A stretch of 64,000 nt of DNA. Origin: Zygaena filipendulae. Taxonomy: Eukaryota > Arthropoda > Insecta > Lepidoptera > Zygaenidae. Positions 1 to 10,668 of the stretch are shown here, piece after piece; position 1 is the stretch's first letter; the number at the start of each line of letters is the position of its first letter. The DNA is taken from contig OU015668.1 of assembly GCA_907165275.2 (NCBI GenBank), positions 9,543,658-9,607,657 on the forward strand, written 5' to 3'. Position numbers and translations under genes: made by a program. A model generated the notes under the pieces. That model worked only from the letters and a program-made list of their open reading frames with translations. It did no database searches and had not been told where the DNA came from.

Positions 1-1570
1 ACAGTTTCCAATTAGCCGGGTCACGACCCGGAACCGGGACATCAAACTAAATACCGGATCGTAACATTCGTAAAATTTAGTGACTAAATAGGCGATACCA
101 AAATATGTAGTAGATTTAATAAAAACATTTTTACTATTAATAATTTCATATCTAATGGAGCTCGGGTAGTATTAGGTGGGTCATGAAGGGGCAGTGTGAA
201 AATTACTGGGCCATGGCAGAACAATGTTTGGGAAACATTGCATTAGAACTACCTAACTCCTGCTACGACAGTGTACAAAGAGACGAAAATAATTTACTGA
301 ATACTGATAGGGAAAAATACCCAGATTACTAAAGGAAGTTAATAACCTTCATCTTCGGTACGGTAAATTACGGATAGAAAAACATACTAGATCAAAGTGC
401 TCAGATATACAACAAACTTCCCAATGATATTAATTTGTGTTATTTGATGGGTATCTGCAATGACCATCAAACCTTAAAAAGTGATATGCAATAGGACCTT
501 TGTAGTTTCTCGTACCGCCCCCACCTTTGTGTTATGGTACTATTTTAGAATGAACACATTCTTCCTACTTATATATTCTCTAATTATTTATCAAAGTTTT
601 TTTTTTTTTTTCGTATTTCTTAAATGAATCATAACACACTGTTTTATCTCCGAAGTTGTAAATAAAAAATGAAACAAATTACTTAAACCGTAACCTATTT
701 CGATTCTCCTAATACGGAAGAACTTTGATCACGTAGTTGTAAAAGAAATGATATAATAAATTATTTCGAATTATTCACGTGTTTCCATCCGAAGTTGTGT
801 CTGTTGATCGTGACGCTCCGCAGGGTCGAACGGTTGGCAGCAATGCAACAGCAACTCTGGATGGCGACTACTAGTAATCGCAACTCAGTTACAAAGCTAT
901 CTTCCTAAGATGTTTCTGAAAAAAAAAACGGTCAAACATACTGTATTACTAAAAAGGTCTGGAATCCCACTTCTGATGTTAGATAGGGGGAGGTACTTTA
1001 AAACTCTAGGAACCTCTGGTAAAAACCTGAGTAGTAGCAGTTATAGAAAATAAATGAAATGACAAGATATTCAATTAATGTTCCTTTATTCCTTGTTGGA
1101 TTACTCTTTTAATTACTACCGCTTCGGAAAGTGTTATAGCTGTGGAGAAGAAGCGGCGGAAGAAACTCCCTAGCAACACTATGTCTCAAACATAATATAA
1201 TTTATATGTCAAATTACAATCAATATATATCATAAGTAGGTACACCCTAAGTTACATAACATATCAACATGAGTAAGATCAGCATGGATCTATATAATTC
1301 CATAGCCTCGAATCTATGGCATCGTAAACAATATCTATTAAAAGAAATGAATCACAAGTTATTGAAACAATAATAATGGGTTTTGAAATAGAGTAAGTCT
1401 AGGTACTTAACTTTCGATATCACTGATTAACGCCGCCCGTGGTGTCCACCAAACGACTCAGGATAACAATAGTACAATAATCACAATAATAATTACAATA
1501 ATGTCGTAGTGTAGTCAGCAGGGGCTTTTATACTAAGATTCTCCCTCCAATTTCCACAACACATTTACAC
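1..1570. other. No gene recognised, AT-rich stretch
   Basis: No convincing coding frame or repeat family was seen. Local features are a GC-rich inverted motif CCGGGTC/GACCCGG at 16-31 with a 2-base spacer, a poly-T run near 599-612, and scattered AT-rich sequence. Confidence 0.5.
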
Positions 1571-1688
1571 TTAACCAATCAGAAACAAGAGAATTACCCC
1601 GCCACAATAGCATTGCGGCGGGTAGACGGATTAACCAATCAGAAACAAGATTCAACCCGCCACAATAACATTGGGGCGGGTAGACTGA
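1571..1688 (+). repeat. Two-unit tandem repeat with CCAAT boxes and conserved hairpins
   Basis: Two adjacent units (1571-1630 and 1631-1688) both begin with the same 20 bases, TTAACCAATCAGAAACAAGA, which contain a CCAAT box in the extended NF-Y context CCAATCAG. Each unit then carries a GC-rich inverted repeat: CCCGCCACAAT and its near reverse complement around a 3-base loop (AGC or AAC), with one internal mismatch. The two units differ in the spacer between box and hairpin. The layout could be a duplicated regulatory module or a small tandem repeat; no downstream gene is visible to decide. Confidence 0.7.
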
Positions 1689-2269
1689 ATAATAACAATT
1701 GATATTCCTTGATAACTTTTAAATGTAAGGTAGTATGTACAAATACTAACAGCTCAAAGTAGGTAGGTACCAAACAATACATTTTTAAATAATAATTAAT
1801 CTATTCATTTAATAATAACCTATTACCCGCATAGTTTCACGTTTTCACCTTCTTGTCAACTTTTAAAAATTTATATTCTGTTTTTTGTATCGCTCGCTAG
1901 TCTGTTCCTAGACACTGGCCATCCGTAATAAAAAAAAAAACAAAAGAAAACACATGTCGAAAATCGAACGGCATCGCGAAACCCAATATCAGAAACAGAA
2001 GACACAAACACCAATATCCCCGATCCTTTATTAAGCCCGCCCCAAGTTCGGCACATAAAACCGTGGCCATACACACGCGGCTGCTCTACGGAAAAACAAA
2101 GCAACTGTCATCTTTTTAAACAATTTTTTTTTGTCGCTTTTCACGCATAACGGACGTTGCTACATAGTACCATCAAAAACGCGCGTTAGTTTTAGAGAAA
2201 CTAAAATTAAAAAAAAATCGTTACTATTTAATTTTTTTTAAATTTATTAAAAAGAAATAATTAATTGCA
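1689..2269. other. No gene recognised
   Basis: AT-rich sequence with homopolymer runs. A short open frame exists on the minus strand at 1871-2104, but it has no recognisable motif. Confidence 0.5.
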
Positions 2270-2442
2270 GTTCGTTTGTCTCGATAAAACTCGAGAATGT
2301 CTAGACAGATTTTGCTAACTTTGATCTTGAAATATTTGTGGAAGTACAGAGAAGGTTTAAGAAGTAAATAAGGCTAGTTTGAAGCTCCTGCGGGAATTCC
2401 GAAACTAACGCGGCCCGCGGGTGAAATCGCAGGGTTAGTTAG
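2270..2442 (+). mobile_element. Diverged Helitron-like fragment
   Basis: The right half keeps the family's GC-rich block (CCTGCGGGAATTCCGAAACT, then a CCGCGGGTGAAA-like stem) and ends TTAG where intact copies end CTAG. The left half is only weakly similar. Confidence 0.55.
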
Positions 2443-2878
2443 ATTTAAATAAAATGATTTCCGGTTTTTTGCTCCTGCTGCCAAATTTATTCAACTGCAA
2501 CAACCATCAAAAAGACTAGTCTTGGAAAATTAAAATTAAGAAAATCGTTTAACTATGGGAGGTTTGTTTTAAATAAAGCGATTACCGGTTTTTTGCTACT
2601 CCTAAGTAAAATTTATTCAGCTGCAATTACTTCGTTTTACCGTACGGCAGCCGCACGGTGGCAAGGGAACTCATATTAATTTATGTTAGCGAAAGACAGT
2701 AATGATGGGCTGGCGTCGATTACGTTGTGTTATTGGAAAATATTGGTACCGTACCCTCCGGGGGATATTAGCCGGTAATAGGGGATGGTGTGGTCTTGCG
2801 AGATAATATTTGATGTTATAGGCACGACTAGTTATCGCCCGCGGTTCTGGTCATATCTTTGTAAAATATACATAGGAA
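2443..2878. other. No gene recognised
   Basis: Nothing recognised. A GC-richer patch at about 2700-2850 has no open frame or known repeat. Confidence 0.45.
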
Positions 2879-3209
2879 AATAGGAATTTGCAGAATTTAT
2901 TTTTTCAGCCCGTCTTGTAGATTAATAAAAAATATTGGACACGTATTTTTTCTTTTTTTACGTAATCAAAAAATAACGGCGATACATTGAGTTGAAATTT
3001 CGCGTGACGTCGCTATCCGCGGACAGTTTGTATGGCGGTTTTACAGGTTAGTGACGTCACGACCCCCTCACCCTAAATTTTAACGCGCTTTATCTCTGTA
3101 TATTTTAATTTATTTGAAAAATCAAAAAATACCTGTCTGTTGTTTTTTTATTTTCTAACTGACGGACTAATTAGAATTTTGATTTTCAAAAGTAGTCAAC
3201 ATCCCCATT
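2879..3209 (+). mobile_element. TGACGTCA-bearing MITE, copy 1
   Basis: First of about 14 copies of one ~330-bp family. The consensus begins AATGGGCATGTTGACTA and ends with its near reverse complement TAGTCAACATCCCCATT, giving imperfect terminal inverted repeats of about 17 bases. Two GTGACGTCAC palindromes lie about 45 bases apart near the centre; here the left one is mutated to TGACGTCG and the right one (3051-3060) is intact. No open frame of note lies inside. Length, inverted ends and copy number fit a non-autonomous DNA transposon; the superfamily is unknown because no consistent target duplication was found. Confidence 0.75.
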
Positions 3210-4117
3210 ATATATACTTGTTTGGCCGTTTATTTATTTATTTTTTCAATACTGCAAAATTATCACCATAAAACTAATATTTACCGTATTTTTACATATT
3301 CTTCTATCGATTTTAAATGAAATATCTTTGAAGCGACGTTTTTTATAGCAGGCATTTTTATAAGATGTGATAATAACATGAAGTAATTATACAAACGCAT
3401 AAATCAAGAGTGACAATAAAAACATTCTTTCTTTTTGTTGTCCTTGTCTGCATTAATTGTTAAATAAATAAATAAAAATCAAAACGAAACAAATTAATCT
3501 TATTTCTTCCCCCGCCAATGTTTACTCAAATCCTTTCGATTTTTCAAAGGTTGACTGGAAGAAATCCCCTTGGGGGATAAGTCCGCCTTTGAGCATAGAT
3601 TACCTGTTTATTCTAATTTTAGCAATTTGTAAAAACTTTGTTTATGTTCAACAAAGTATACAAACAAAGAAACAAACAAAATGAAAGTTGCCACAGAATA
3701 CAGCAGATAATCTACGCAGGTACCTAGATAGTGCAAAAAAAAAACACACACACACAGATAACCAAATGACAGAACACTCAAGAAAATCCTCGCGTCCGCA
3801 AAGGCACATTAATTTTCATTCGTTCGCGTCATTTGATCTCACCCACAGCGAAACTATATTGGAAAAGGACCTTATTATCCTATTACAAACGAATGCTTTT
3901 CTTGCTGAGCGATTATAGCCGTTATTGCATAGGATTTCTTTAGACGTTGAAGGTGGTATTCCTTTGCGATTGTGAGCTGAGCATGCGGTAGTGAGTATTG
4001 ATGTAAGAACATTGATTTAAATCATAGCTGGAAGTGACGTCACAGCGATTTCTACTGAAGATTTTTCCTGTGCCTACCAGATTTTTGGTAGGTACCAAGT
4101 ATTCTATGTTAGTTTAA
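3210..4117. other. No gene recognised
   Basis: AT-rich. It holds a short CA-rich run near 3746-3757 and an isolated TGACGTCA at 4034-4041 outside any recognised MITE copy. The small open frame at 3688-3918 has no recognisable motif. Confidence 0.5.
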
Positions 4118-4354
4118 CCGCCGCACTCAGAGTCGACTTTAATGATTACTTAGTTAAGTATAGAATTTTAAAACAAAACTGCCGCAATCAGACAAGTTTA
4201 ATAAATTAATGTTAATTGGCATTTAACTAATTAAGTTACATCTCATTAAAGGCCAATTAACATTAATTTACTGAACGTCTCTGATTGCGGCAGTTTTGTT
4301 TTATAAATCTACACTTAACTAGGTAATCATTAAAGTCGACTCTGAGTGCGGCCG
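4118..4354 (+). mobile_element. Foldback MITE with TAA duplication, copy 1
   Basis: The element is almost a complete palindrome. The arm GCCGCACTCAGAGTCGAC near the left end is repeated inverted at the right end, and similarity continues through TTAATGATTACTTAGTTAAG and the CTGCCGCAATCAGA block to the centre. TAA lies directly outside both ends (4115-4117 and 4355-4357). A 3-bp TTA/TAA duplication is typical of the PIF/Harbinger superfamily. The second copy at 13661-13896 lies in the opposite orientation. Confidence 0.8.
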
Positions 4355-4357
4355 TAA

Positions 4358-4971
4358 GACTCACGCTTGTACATATTTTATTTTTATGGTATCAAATAAA
4401 CTTTTTCTATTCTATTCCATTCTTTTCTATTTTATCTACTAATTTTTAAATTAAATGCGAAATATTTTTGAAGGTAAAGGTAAGGTTCTTTGGGTATAGC
4501 AAAATTAAGTATTTAAATACTTTACGTGTCTAGGTATGTAAATAAATAAAAATGTTATCTAATTCCATAAAAACTTTCACTTATTCTAGAACTTCTTTTG
4601 GTTTAACTGCATTAATTATACTCAAAAAAAAAACATTCTTTTACAAAAAACTTATCAAATATCAACAATTTTGTTTTTAAGTTAAATCATATTTTACCTG
4701 TACGTAGGTTAGGTACTTAGTTTGCGACTTCCAGGGTAACTGTACAGTGTACAGTCTATATCTTTAAACATCACATACAACATATCTATTGTTATAAGTG
4801 TCTGTGGAGTGTAGACTTTCACTATCTGGCTCCAACACACCTCACAAATGGGTACTTTTATCATCGATCCTATATATTACATTTTGTTTGAAGGCTTATT
4901 AGTACAACATGTCAACCGAGGTATAGTATTGTTGCAAAGATGCTTACAATAACTCGCCCTTTAGTCAGATA
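4358..4971. other. No gene; possible LINE 3' tail at 4375-4435
   Basis: At 4390-4432 AATAAA is followed by TTCTATTCTATTCC-type tandem sequence, as at the 3' tails of other LINE copies here (25188, 53340). The rest is unrecognised. Confidence 0.4.
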
Positions 4972-5160
4972 GTAGCTGTTCCCCGTGGTAATTTCGGAGT
5001 TCCCGCGAGAATTCCAGGATAAAATATAGATATAAAACTTCCTCATGAATCACTCTATCTAGTAGTGAAAACCGCATTAAAGTCCGTTGCGTAGTTTTAA
5101 AGATCTAAGCATACATAGGGACAGACAGCGGGAAGCGACTTTGTTTTATATACGTATAGA
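4972..5160 (-). mobile_element. Helitron-like element, variant with long 5' half
   Basis: Read on the minus strand it ends CGGGGAACAGCTA(C) preceded by the GC-rich block. Its other half (CCTCATGAATCACT, TAAAGATCTAAGCATACATA, GACAGACAGCGGGAAG) matches the copy at 7468-7672 and not the common form, so it marks a subfamily. Confidence 0.7.
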
Positions 5161-5357
5161 TATCACTATATAGATAGTGATATATAGTTTTTAGTTCAAT
5201 CAAAAAATCAATAGATTTAGATAAATATGTATACATATAAAATGCTTTGTTTGTGACTGATGGATCAACGCACAGCCTAAACCGCTGATCGTAGAGACCT
5301 GAAACTTGGAAGGTGTGTTCTTTGTATGACATAGGCATTCGATAACAAAGGATATTT

Positions 5358-5593
5358 GGACATAGATAAGCAATAGTGTGTTAACCCACACTGGAATTTT
5401 TTTGAGTATATCGTGTTTTAAAATTATAGCGCCATTTTTTTTCAAAATTTTTTTATGTTCAACATGTTTTTACATATTTAAACAATGTAATAAGGTAAAC
5501 ACATAGTTAAAAAACGTTCTGAAACTCTCAATAAAGCGTTCTGTATCAGTAACTTTATTTTGTGGGTTAACATGTTATTGCTTATCTGCGTCC
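5358..5593 (-). mobile_element. GGACGCAGATAAG MITE, copy 1
   Basis: The element is 236 bp with inverted ends GGACATAGATAAGCAATA and TATTGCTTATCTGCGTCC. It is flanked on both sides by ATTT (5354-5357 and 5594-5597), a 4-bp target duplication. Just inside each end is a GTTAAC-centred motif (GTGTGTTAACCCACAC at the left end). Five copies occur in the window, and four have readable 4-bp AT-rich duplications. No coding capacity is visible. Confidence 0.85.
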
Positions 5594-5624
5594 ATTTGAA
5601 AATTCAACCCCAAATGGAATGAAA

Positions 5625-5700
5625 AGGGGTCGCAAAGTTTGTATGGAACAATTCCGCGGGAACTTCGAAATTATCGCGAGCGAAACCGCGGGACAGCTAG
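5625..5700 (+). mobile_element. Helitron-like 3' fragment
   Basis: Only the 3' block is present: ATTCCGCGGGAACTTCGAAA, the CCGCGG stem region, then GGGACAGCTAG at 5690-5700. It lies 32 bases beyond the MITE at 5358-5593. Confidence 0.7.
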
Positions 5701-6044
5701 TTATATATATACTTAGTAAGCCTAAAGGAAATCCAATAATCCTATTTTTTCAAATCCCCATCTCAAATCCAGAACATTATCAAATTAATTCAAACCGATA
5801 GATATAAAATTCAACGACCGATGTCTTAATGATGGACTATAAAATGCACAATTAGACGCATTTCAAGTCCGAGCCAAAGAACCGAATAGAGAGAGAGAGG
5901 AAAAAACGCGATCGTAAAATGTCATTGCATAATATCCCCCTAATTAAAAATCTCCCCCAATACGAAACGCCTTGATTTTCTGCCATTCTTATTTGCAAAT
6001 TCGATTTCGTTACTTTTTGTATGTATTTAACGAAAATATCCGTC
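5701..6044. other. No gene recognised
   Basis: Unrecognised AT-rich sequence with a short (GA)n run at about 5889-5899. Confidence 0.45.
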
Positions 6045-6230
6045 CTTATATTTTAAATGCAAAGGTTTTGTTTGTTTGTTACGCTTTCACGCCTTAATTA
6101 CTCAACCGATCATCATGAAACTTTTCACAAACGTTGTCAGAGGTACAGGGAAGGAAACAGGGTATTTTTATACCGGAATTCCCGCGAGAACTCCAAAATT
6201 ACCGCGTGTGAAACCGCGAACAATAGCTAG
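6045..6230 (+). mobile_element. Helitron-like element
   Basis: It carries the family landmarks in order: TTTGTTTGTTACGCTTTCAC, ACTCAACCGATCATCATGAA, GTCAGAGGTACAGGGAAGG, CCGGAATTCCCGCG and the terminal CTAG at 6227-6230. Confidence 0.8.
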
Positions 6231-6264
6231 TGAGACTATAAAAATAGTCTTCATATAGATGTCC

Positions 6265-6360
6265 TAGAGGTATGCAGATGGGCAACCAGGCCGGATACTT
6301 GGGTTTAAACTCGATAAAAGCCGCACCGGATTTGAACCGGGTTGATTGTCCATCTACCCT
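6265..6360 (-). repeat. tRNA-like SINE remnant
   Basis: On the minus strand, 6328-6338 reads GGTTCAAATCC, a perfect RNA polymerase III B box. No clear A box or tail was found, so this is only a possible SINE head. Confidence 0.35.
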
Positions 6361-6377
6361 TAGAAGAGGTTATCTAT

Positions 6378-6656
6378 CTAATCTAATATATATATAAATC
6401 ACGTGTCACGTTGTTTGTCCGCGATGGACTCCGAAACTACTGAACGGATTTTGATGAAATTTGGTCACTATGTTGTATTTGGCCCAACTTAAAAGATAGG
6501 ATAGTTTTCATCCCGGAATTCCCGCGGGAACTCAGGAATTAATGTGGGGAACAGTTAATCACCGTAAACTACTGTCAGGGGTACAAAGAACTTTTTCCCC
6601 GCAATTCCCGCGGGAACTCCGAAATTACCGCGGATGAAATCGCGGGGGACAGCTAG
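6378..6656 (+). mobile_element. Helitron-like element with duplicated 3' module
   Basis: The left end is AATCTAATATATATATAAAT followed by a TGTCCGCGATGGACTCCGAA-type 5' half. The GC-rich 3' module occurs twice in tandem (about 6512-6556 and 6595-6656); only the second ends CTAG (6653-6656). Confidence 0.75.
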
Positions 6657-7211
6657 TATACATATATAGCATAAACATCAAGAGATCCAACAGCTATACG
6701 GTTTAAAGTTCAAAATAGGTAACAAAAAATAATTGTAGTTCCAAAAATAATTCACTTTTAACCACTTTTTAATAATAAATGACCTTATATTATGTAAATT
6801 ACGCGGGACTTGAACGCGATGTTTTTTATTACCTTTTTTGCCTGACGTTTCGGCTGAGTTGCATCACGCCGTGGTCACAGGCTGACTAGCATTGCGGCGT
6901 CGATAGTCGATAAATGACCTAGTCAAATCCTCCGATTCTGCCCGCCGAAATTTCTTTGACACACACTATTAAGCAAGTCAGTATTCTGTGTTACCAACTC
7001 GTATGTATTATGTCTTAGAAGTTAATCAGAAGCAAACGAGCGCACAAAATAAATCGAGCGGGTGGAAAAACAAAAAGGAGATCGAATAACATTAACAAAA
7101 ACAACAATAGAATTAACATAGAAAATATCTGAGACGAAAATGATTACTGCGTACCCTACGTGTTAAGATACGTCCTTTGAAACTCTAATCTATAAGTAGA
7201 CCTTAGTCACA
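6657..7211. other. No gene; possible retroelement fragment
   Basis: At about 6805-6895 a block contains TTACGCGGGACTTGAACGCG and CCTGACGTTTCGGCTGAGTT. I recognise this loosely as a repeat type common in moths but cannot assign a family. The remainder is unrecognised. Confidence 0.35.
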
Positions 7212-7402
7212 CTAGCTATACCCCGCGATTTCACCTGCGTTATTTCGGATTTTCTGCAGGAATTCCAGGATAAAGAGTACTATACGTCGTTTTCCGTACC
7301 CCTGATAACCTATATGCAAAAATTCATGATGATCGGTTGAATAGTTAAGGCGAGAAAGCGTTAAAAAAAACATACAAACTCACTTTCGCATTTATAATAG
7401 CT
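7212..7402 (-). mobile_element. Helitron-like element
   Basis: Near full length on the minus strand: 5' part with ATTATAAATGCGAAAGTGAG near 7400, 3' CTAG at 7212-7215. The CCGCGG stem is degraded to a single CCCCGCG arm. Confidence 0.75.
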
Positions 7403-7467
7403 GTTCCCTTAAACAATACGTATGAATTGAAAGAAAATCTTAAATGAAACAAAACTTTGTATATTTA

Positions 7468-7672
7468 CTAGCTGTCCCCCGCGGTTTCACCCGCGGTAAT
7501 TTCAGAGTTCCCGCGGGAATTCCAGAATAAACAATACTCACAAACCTCCCTCTTGAATCACTATATATTGAAAAAAAATCTCAACAAAATCCGTTGCGTA
7601 GTTTTAAAGATCTAAGCATACATAGGGACAGACAGACAGCGGGAAGTGACTTCGTTTTATACTATGTAGTGA
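7468..7672 (-). mobile_element. Helitron-like element, long 5' half variant
   Basis: The 3' terminus (7468-7471 CTAG, then the CCGCGG-GTGAAA-CCGCGG stem) is perfect. The 5' half belongs to the same subfamily as 4972-5160, with ATCTAAGCATACATAGGGAC and the CAGCGGGAAG block. Confidence 0.8.
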
Positions 7673-7712
7673 CGTAATGATTGGTTATGATATCATTCAG
7701 CCTACACAATGT

Positions 7713-7935
7713 CTCAGACCAAATAAAAACTAAAGACGGAACGCGTAGAACAAACAAGTGAAGCCAAGAAAAAGACACCACGCCGTGCACGTACACAGAA
7801 ACACGCACACACTTACAAGAAAAAGACACCATACCTGGGAGTCGTTGTGGCACTTTCCTAAGCACCACATGCATACGCAACCGGCTTCACTTCGTTTTTC
7901 GAGACCTTCCGTCTTTAGTTTTTATTTGGTCTGAG
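7713..7935. mobile_element. MITE with perfect 29-bp inverted ends
   Basis: The outermost 29 bases, starting CTCAGACCAAATAAAAACTA, are repeated without mismatch as the reverse complement at 7907-7935. The 223-bp interior has GTGAAGCC/GGCTTCAC as a second inverted pair and no open frame with recognisable content. No target duplication is obvious and no second copy was found in the window. Confidence 0.75.
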
Positions 7936-8279
7936 CCCAATATTCCCAAATTGCTTTCAATATCTATTTAAAAGTATACTCATTATTTTGACAAACGGCA
8001 ATCCGAAGTGAAGCATTTCATATTCGCCCAATAAATGGCAGCCAAACCACCGAAAAAATGATAATGCGCCTCCCATCGCCCCCTCGGAATCCATCACGAG
8101 AATTAAATGTTTTGTGGAGAGAGCAAAAAAAAAAGGAAAAACTTTCATGAAACATGTCGAAAAATAATAATTTGAATATCCTTCGTTCGGGATCCGACGC
8201 ATTGGGACCGAGTTGGCAACATAAAAAAAAAACATTCAAATTTGGAACACTTATTACTTATTAATGGATTTTGAATCTA
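7936..8279. other. No gene recognised
   Basis: Two overlapping minus-strand open frames at 7957-8239 have no recognisable domain and low-complexity composition; I do not call them genes. Confidence 0.45.
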
Positions 8280-8550
8280 CAAGCTGTTCCCCGCGGTTTC
8301 AACTGCGTTTTTTTCGGAGATCCCGCGTGAATTCCTGGATAAAAAGTACCCTATGTGTTATTCTGATGGCTAAGCTATAATTTTGTATAGTTTCATTAAA
8401 ATCCATTCGGTGGCTTTTGCGTGAAAGAGTAACCCAGATACATCCATACATCCATACATGTCTATACATTCATACATCTATACATCTCAGACCAACATCT
8501 ATACATAGTACAAAGTACTTTTACGCTTATAATATTAGTAACGAGAAGGA
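8280..8550 (-). mobile_element. Helitron-like element with CATA-rich insert
   Basis: The minus-strand 5' end TCCTTCTCGTTACTAATATT is at 8550 and the 3' terminus is mutated to CTTG at 8280. Tandem CATACATC-type repeats (about 8438-8510) lengthen this copy relative to its relatives of about 190-220 bp. Confidence 0.75.
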
Positions 8551-8564
8551 TTCATCCCGATTTG

Positions 8565-8881
8565 AATAGGGATGTGGACTACTTTTGAGAATCAAAATTC
8601 TAATTAGTCCGCCAGTTAGAAAATAAAAAAACCATAGACACGTATTTTTTGCTTTTTTCAAATAAATTAAAATATACAGAGATAAAGCGCGAGGGGGTCG
8701 TGACGTCACTAACCGCTAAAACCGCCATACAAACTGTCAGAATAGTGACGTCACGCGAAATTTCAACTCAATATATCGCCGTTATTTTTTGATTACGTAA
8801 AAAAAGAAAAAATACGTGTCCAATATTTTTTAATAATCTACAAGACGGACTAAAAAATAAAATTTAGTCAACATGTCCATT
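8565..8881 (-). mobile_element. TGACGTCA-bearing MITE, copy 2
   Basis: Reverse orientation with both palindromes intact (about 8701-8708 and 8744-8751). It lacks the ATTAAAGTTTAGGGTG segment found in most copies. It starts 15 bases after the neighbouring Helitron. Confidence 0.8.
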
Positions 8882-9846
8882 ACGTAATTTACGATAATTG
8901 TTACTGGCTACCAAATAGATGGAGTTCTTGGCGGGAATCGACGAAATCAGTTGTCATTTGCGAAGAATCTCCGGTACCTAGAGTCTAGGACGTTCCTAGA
9001 AGATAAAGTTTCTCAGCGGCGATTCTTTGTGTGTTACAAAAAAACATAATTATTTCGACATTTTACAGTTAGTATTTTGGCAGTTCAGTTTTGAATCAAT
9101 CTTGTCACACTTACAATAAGCTGATGTATTAATTTGAAATAATTTAAGTATTTTAATAATTTCGCATCACCAGTGAAAAGGCAGCCATGTTTATGTTATA
9201 TTGAGTGTATCTACTAAGCTGTAAATACTTTGAATATCAGTTGAACGTGACTAAGTTGATATTAGAAAGAAATGTTTAGGAGATCTCAAACAAAAAGATA
9301 ACAAGATGTTCTAGATGTGAACGAACTGTAGCAATCTTGTTGATTAGCAAAATATATATCCACGTAGCTACCTTTTTCTTCTTTTTACCAAAGGGGCGCC
9401 ATTAAACACAGATTAATCGCCCCGGGGCAATCCCACAAGGCGGCCATTGGATGAAGGGGGCACCGATATTTGGGGGTGGCGAAAAAATTAAACTTCAAAT
9501 TAATAGCACTTTGTAGAAAAAATTAGCCCCCTCCAGGCTTCCGTTGTAGATAATTCCGAAATTGGTGAGATCTGTGGCTTGAATTTTCTTTTTTTTTGTT
9601 TTTTTTTTTTTTTTCAACGTATCTGTGGCGAACGTCGTCTAACGCTTTGAACACTGTCCTTGCGCTTTTCGCACGCAACAACTGATTAAGTTGTGTGGAT
9701 TATCGAAGCCAATTTTATTGGAATTATAAAATAAGAAAGAAAAATATTGGTTAATTATAACAAGTTTTTATTGGCCAATGAAGTGAAGTGTTTTTTTAAT
9801 CAGTGAATACAAGTACTTGATAATATGTCTTTTGAGATATCATAAT
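8882..9846. other. No gene recognised
   Basis: Nothing assigned. A GC-rich patch at 9390-9475 contains GGGGCGCC and CCCCGGGGC but no open frame. A T-rich run lies at about 9589-9614. Confidence 0.45.
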
Positions 9847-10037
9847 AGGTATTACAAAAATGCGAAAATGAGTTGATTTGTTTGTTACGCTTTCACGGCT
9901 TAACTACTCAACCGATCATCGTAAAATTTTGTACACACGCTGTCAGTGGTACGGAAAAAAAGATGAGGTATTTTTTATCTCGGAAATCCCGCGGTAACTC
10001 CAAAATTATGGCGGGCGAAAGCGCGGATACCAGCTAG
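9847..10037 (+). mobile_element. Helitron-like element
   Basis: The full family order is present, from ATGCGAAAATGAG at 9860 to CTAG at 10034-10037. The 3' stem is mutated (GCGGGCGAAAGCGCGG). Confidence 0.8.
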
Positions 10038-10366
10038 TACATAATAGATTATTCAATATCGTATCGCTCGCAGCGTTGCGCTAATCAAAGTGCCGAATCG
10101 AGTCGAGCGAAGATCGAGCTCTCGTCAGTGGGTAGGTAACGAATGAAAAAATATATCAAATTTGCGAAGTCGATTTCGTTTTTCATTAATACGATTTCGA
10201 GGGTCGGCCGCAGATGTACGTGTAACAAAGCACTGGAAGGTTACAAATCGTAATATAATATTTTTATGCATTTCGCCCACTATCGAAACCAGGTTGTCGA
10301 CGGCGGATTTTTTACTACTTGTACGAAACTGGTTTCGATAGAAGAATACATTATCATTATTTATCA
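10038..10366. other. Non-repeat stretch with 13-bp inverted repeat
   Basis: CTATCGAAACCAG at 10280-10292 is repeated inverted at 10329-10341 with a 36-base spacer. A CpG-rich patch lies at 10060-10125. A minus-strand open frame spans 10125-10367 without recognisable content. Confidence 0.5.
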
Positions 10367-10574
10367 CTAGCTGTTCTCTGTGGTTTTACCCGCCTTAATT
10401 TCGGAGTTCCCGCGGTAATTCCGGGACAAAAAGTGCCCTATGTCCTTCTCTGTACCTCTGACAATGTGTTTGCATAATTTCATGATGATCGGTTGAGCCG
10501 TTAAGGCGTGAAAGCGTAACAGACAGACAGACAGACATAGTTACTTTCGCATTTATATTAATACTATAGTAGGG
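10367..10574 (-). mobile_element. Helitron-like element
   Basis: 3' CTAG at 10367-10370, 5' end TCCCTACTATAGTATTAATA near 10574. A GACA tetranucleotide run (10529-10545) sits where other copies have GTTT repeats. Confidence 0.8.
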
Positions 10575-10589
10575 ATTATATCACTTTCA

Positions 10590-10668
10590 CATTTTGAATA
10601 AATGTGAAAGTGAGTTTGTTTGTTTGTTGAAATCCTGAGAAAGGATTTCAGACTCAAGGGACAACTAG
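10590..10668 (+). mobile_element. Miniature Helitron derivative with alternative hairpin
   Basis: About 80 bases carry the family's 5' GTGAAAGTGAGTTTGTTTGT and a terminal CTAG (10665-10668), but the middle is reduced to a perfect 8-bp hairpin, GAAATCCT-gagaa-AGGATTTC, in place of the CCGCGG stem. Confidence 0.55.

Noticed and set aside
1571..1688. CRISPR-like repeat-spacer layout
   Set aside because: Only two units, both wholly similar over 58-60 bases; this is a tandem duplication in a eukaryotic sequence.
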